From an uncultured Cocleimonas sp. (GTDB lineage Bacteria; Pseudomonadota; Gammaproteobacteria; Thiotrichales; Thiotrichaceae): 6,540 bases of DNA. Of the stretch, positions 6,396 to 6,540 are shown one piece after another; within the stretch, counting starts at the first letter, position 1; each line of letters begins with the position of its first letter. The translations under genes were made by a program, and so were the position numbers. The notes beneath the pieces were generated by a model that saw only the letters and a list, made by a program, of their open reading frames with translations, was not told the origin of the DNA and searched no databases. The DNA lies in the NCBI GenBank assembly GCA_937974135.1, contig CALJIH010000105.1:1-6540 (forward strand), read 5' to 3'.

Positions 6396-6459
6396 AGACA
6401 CCCCCCACCTTTTGTCATGTTTAACTTAAAACAGGCAGAAAGTAGGGGGGGTGTCTTTT
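6394..6459. terminator. Inverted pair of C-tract repeats, bidirectional intrinsic terminator
   Basis: AAAGACACCCCCC (6394-6406) pairs perfectly with GGGGGGTGTCTTT (6446-6458), a 13-bp stem. An inner stem, CTTTT (6409-6413) with GAAAG (6438-6442, one G-U pair), follows after a small internal loop; the remaining loop is 24 bases. T4 at 6456-6459 supplies the plus-strand tract, and the AAA before the left arm does so on the other strand. It begins one base before the DMT transporter stop codon ends and would end that transcript, as well as any leftward gene entering from the right. The two arms are copies 3 and 4 (inverted) of the C-tract repeat. Confidence 0.8.
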
Positions 6460-6474
6460 AAAACTTAAATTAGT

Positions 6475-6540
6475 TTAATTAGAATAATCAAAGATATTAT
6501 TCATGGTGAAATCGATTGTATTTGGTGCACCTGGCACACC
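6475..6540 (-). CDS. Possible C-terminus of a convergent gene, cut by window edge
   Basis: On the minus strand a frame open from the right edge ends at TAA (6475-6477). It would encode 21 residues, GVPGAPNTIDFTMNNIFDYSN. A convergent gene is supported by the bidirectional terminator that starts 16 bases past this stop. Twenty-one codons are too few to prove coding or to name a family. A plus-strand start at 6503 is the alternative reading. Confidence 0.35.
   Translation of the reverse strand, partial: GVPGAPNTIDFTMNNIFDYSN

Noticed and set aside
6445..6451. G-quadruplex
   Set aside because: There is a single G7 run with no further G runs nearby, so an intramolecular quadruplex is not possible.
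2761..6455. CRISPR array
   Set aside because: Copies are kilobases apart, sit at gene ends and differ in orientation; there are no regular spacers.
6503..6540. Plus-strand start encoding MVKSIVFGAPGT, reminiscent of the adenylate kinase N-terminus
   Set aside because: Adenylate kinase continues GxPGxGKGT, but here GAPG is followed by Thr and a Pro codon, so the P-loop is missing. There is no good ribosome site.

Overview
This AT-rich window looks like an ordinary chromosomal segment of a low-GC gammaproteobacterium. The evidence is a GlnD-type PII uridylyltransferase and a divergent trmJ/suhB pair, an arrangement also found in E. coli. The genus cannot be fixed from the sequence. No phage, insertion-sequence, CRISPR, tRNA or rRNA signature was seen.

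Layout from left to right: the C-terminal two thirds or so of glnD (+, cut by the window edge) ends in a hairpin that contains its own stop codon. A convergent, unrecognised 195-residue single-span membrane protein (-) follows, with its own leader. Next come trmJ (-), a 286-bp divergent promoter region, and suhB (+). A MarC-family membrane protein and an EamA/DMT-family transporter (both +, 34 bp apart) form a probable two-gene unit. It closes at a strong inverted-repeat terminator. The last 66 bases are compatible with the C-terminus of a further minus-strand gene.

The recognised genes are housekeeping: nitrogen signalling (GlnD), wobble-proximal tRNA 2'-O-methylation (TrmJ), and inositol-phosphatase/rRNA antitermination (SuhB). 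Two membrane proteins have unknown substrates. Nothing in the window ties them into one pathway.

The least ordinary feature is a small repeat family with the core (AAA)GACA-C(6-8)-(T)A-CTTTT. Four copies sit just past the 3' ends of trmJ, suhB, the DMT transporter and the probable convergent gene. A fifth core lies in frame inside glnD. The intergenic copies look like intrinsic terminators built around a homopolymeric C tract. Two of them face each other to form a 13-bp perfect stem. The orphan membrane protein is the only gene I could not place in a family.
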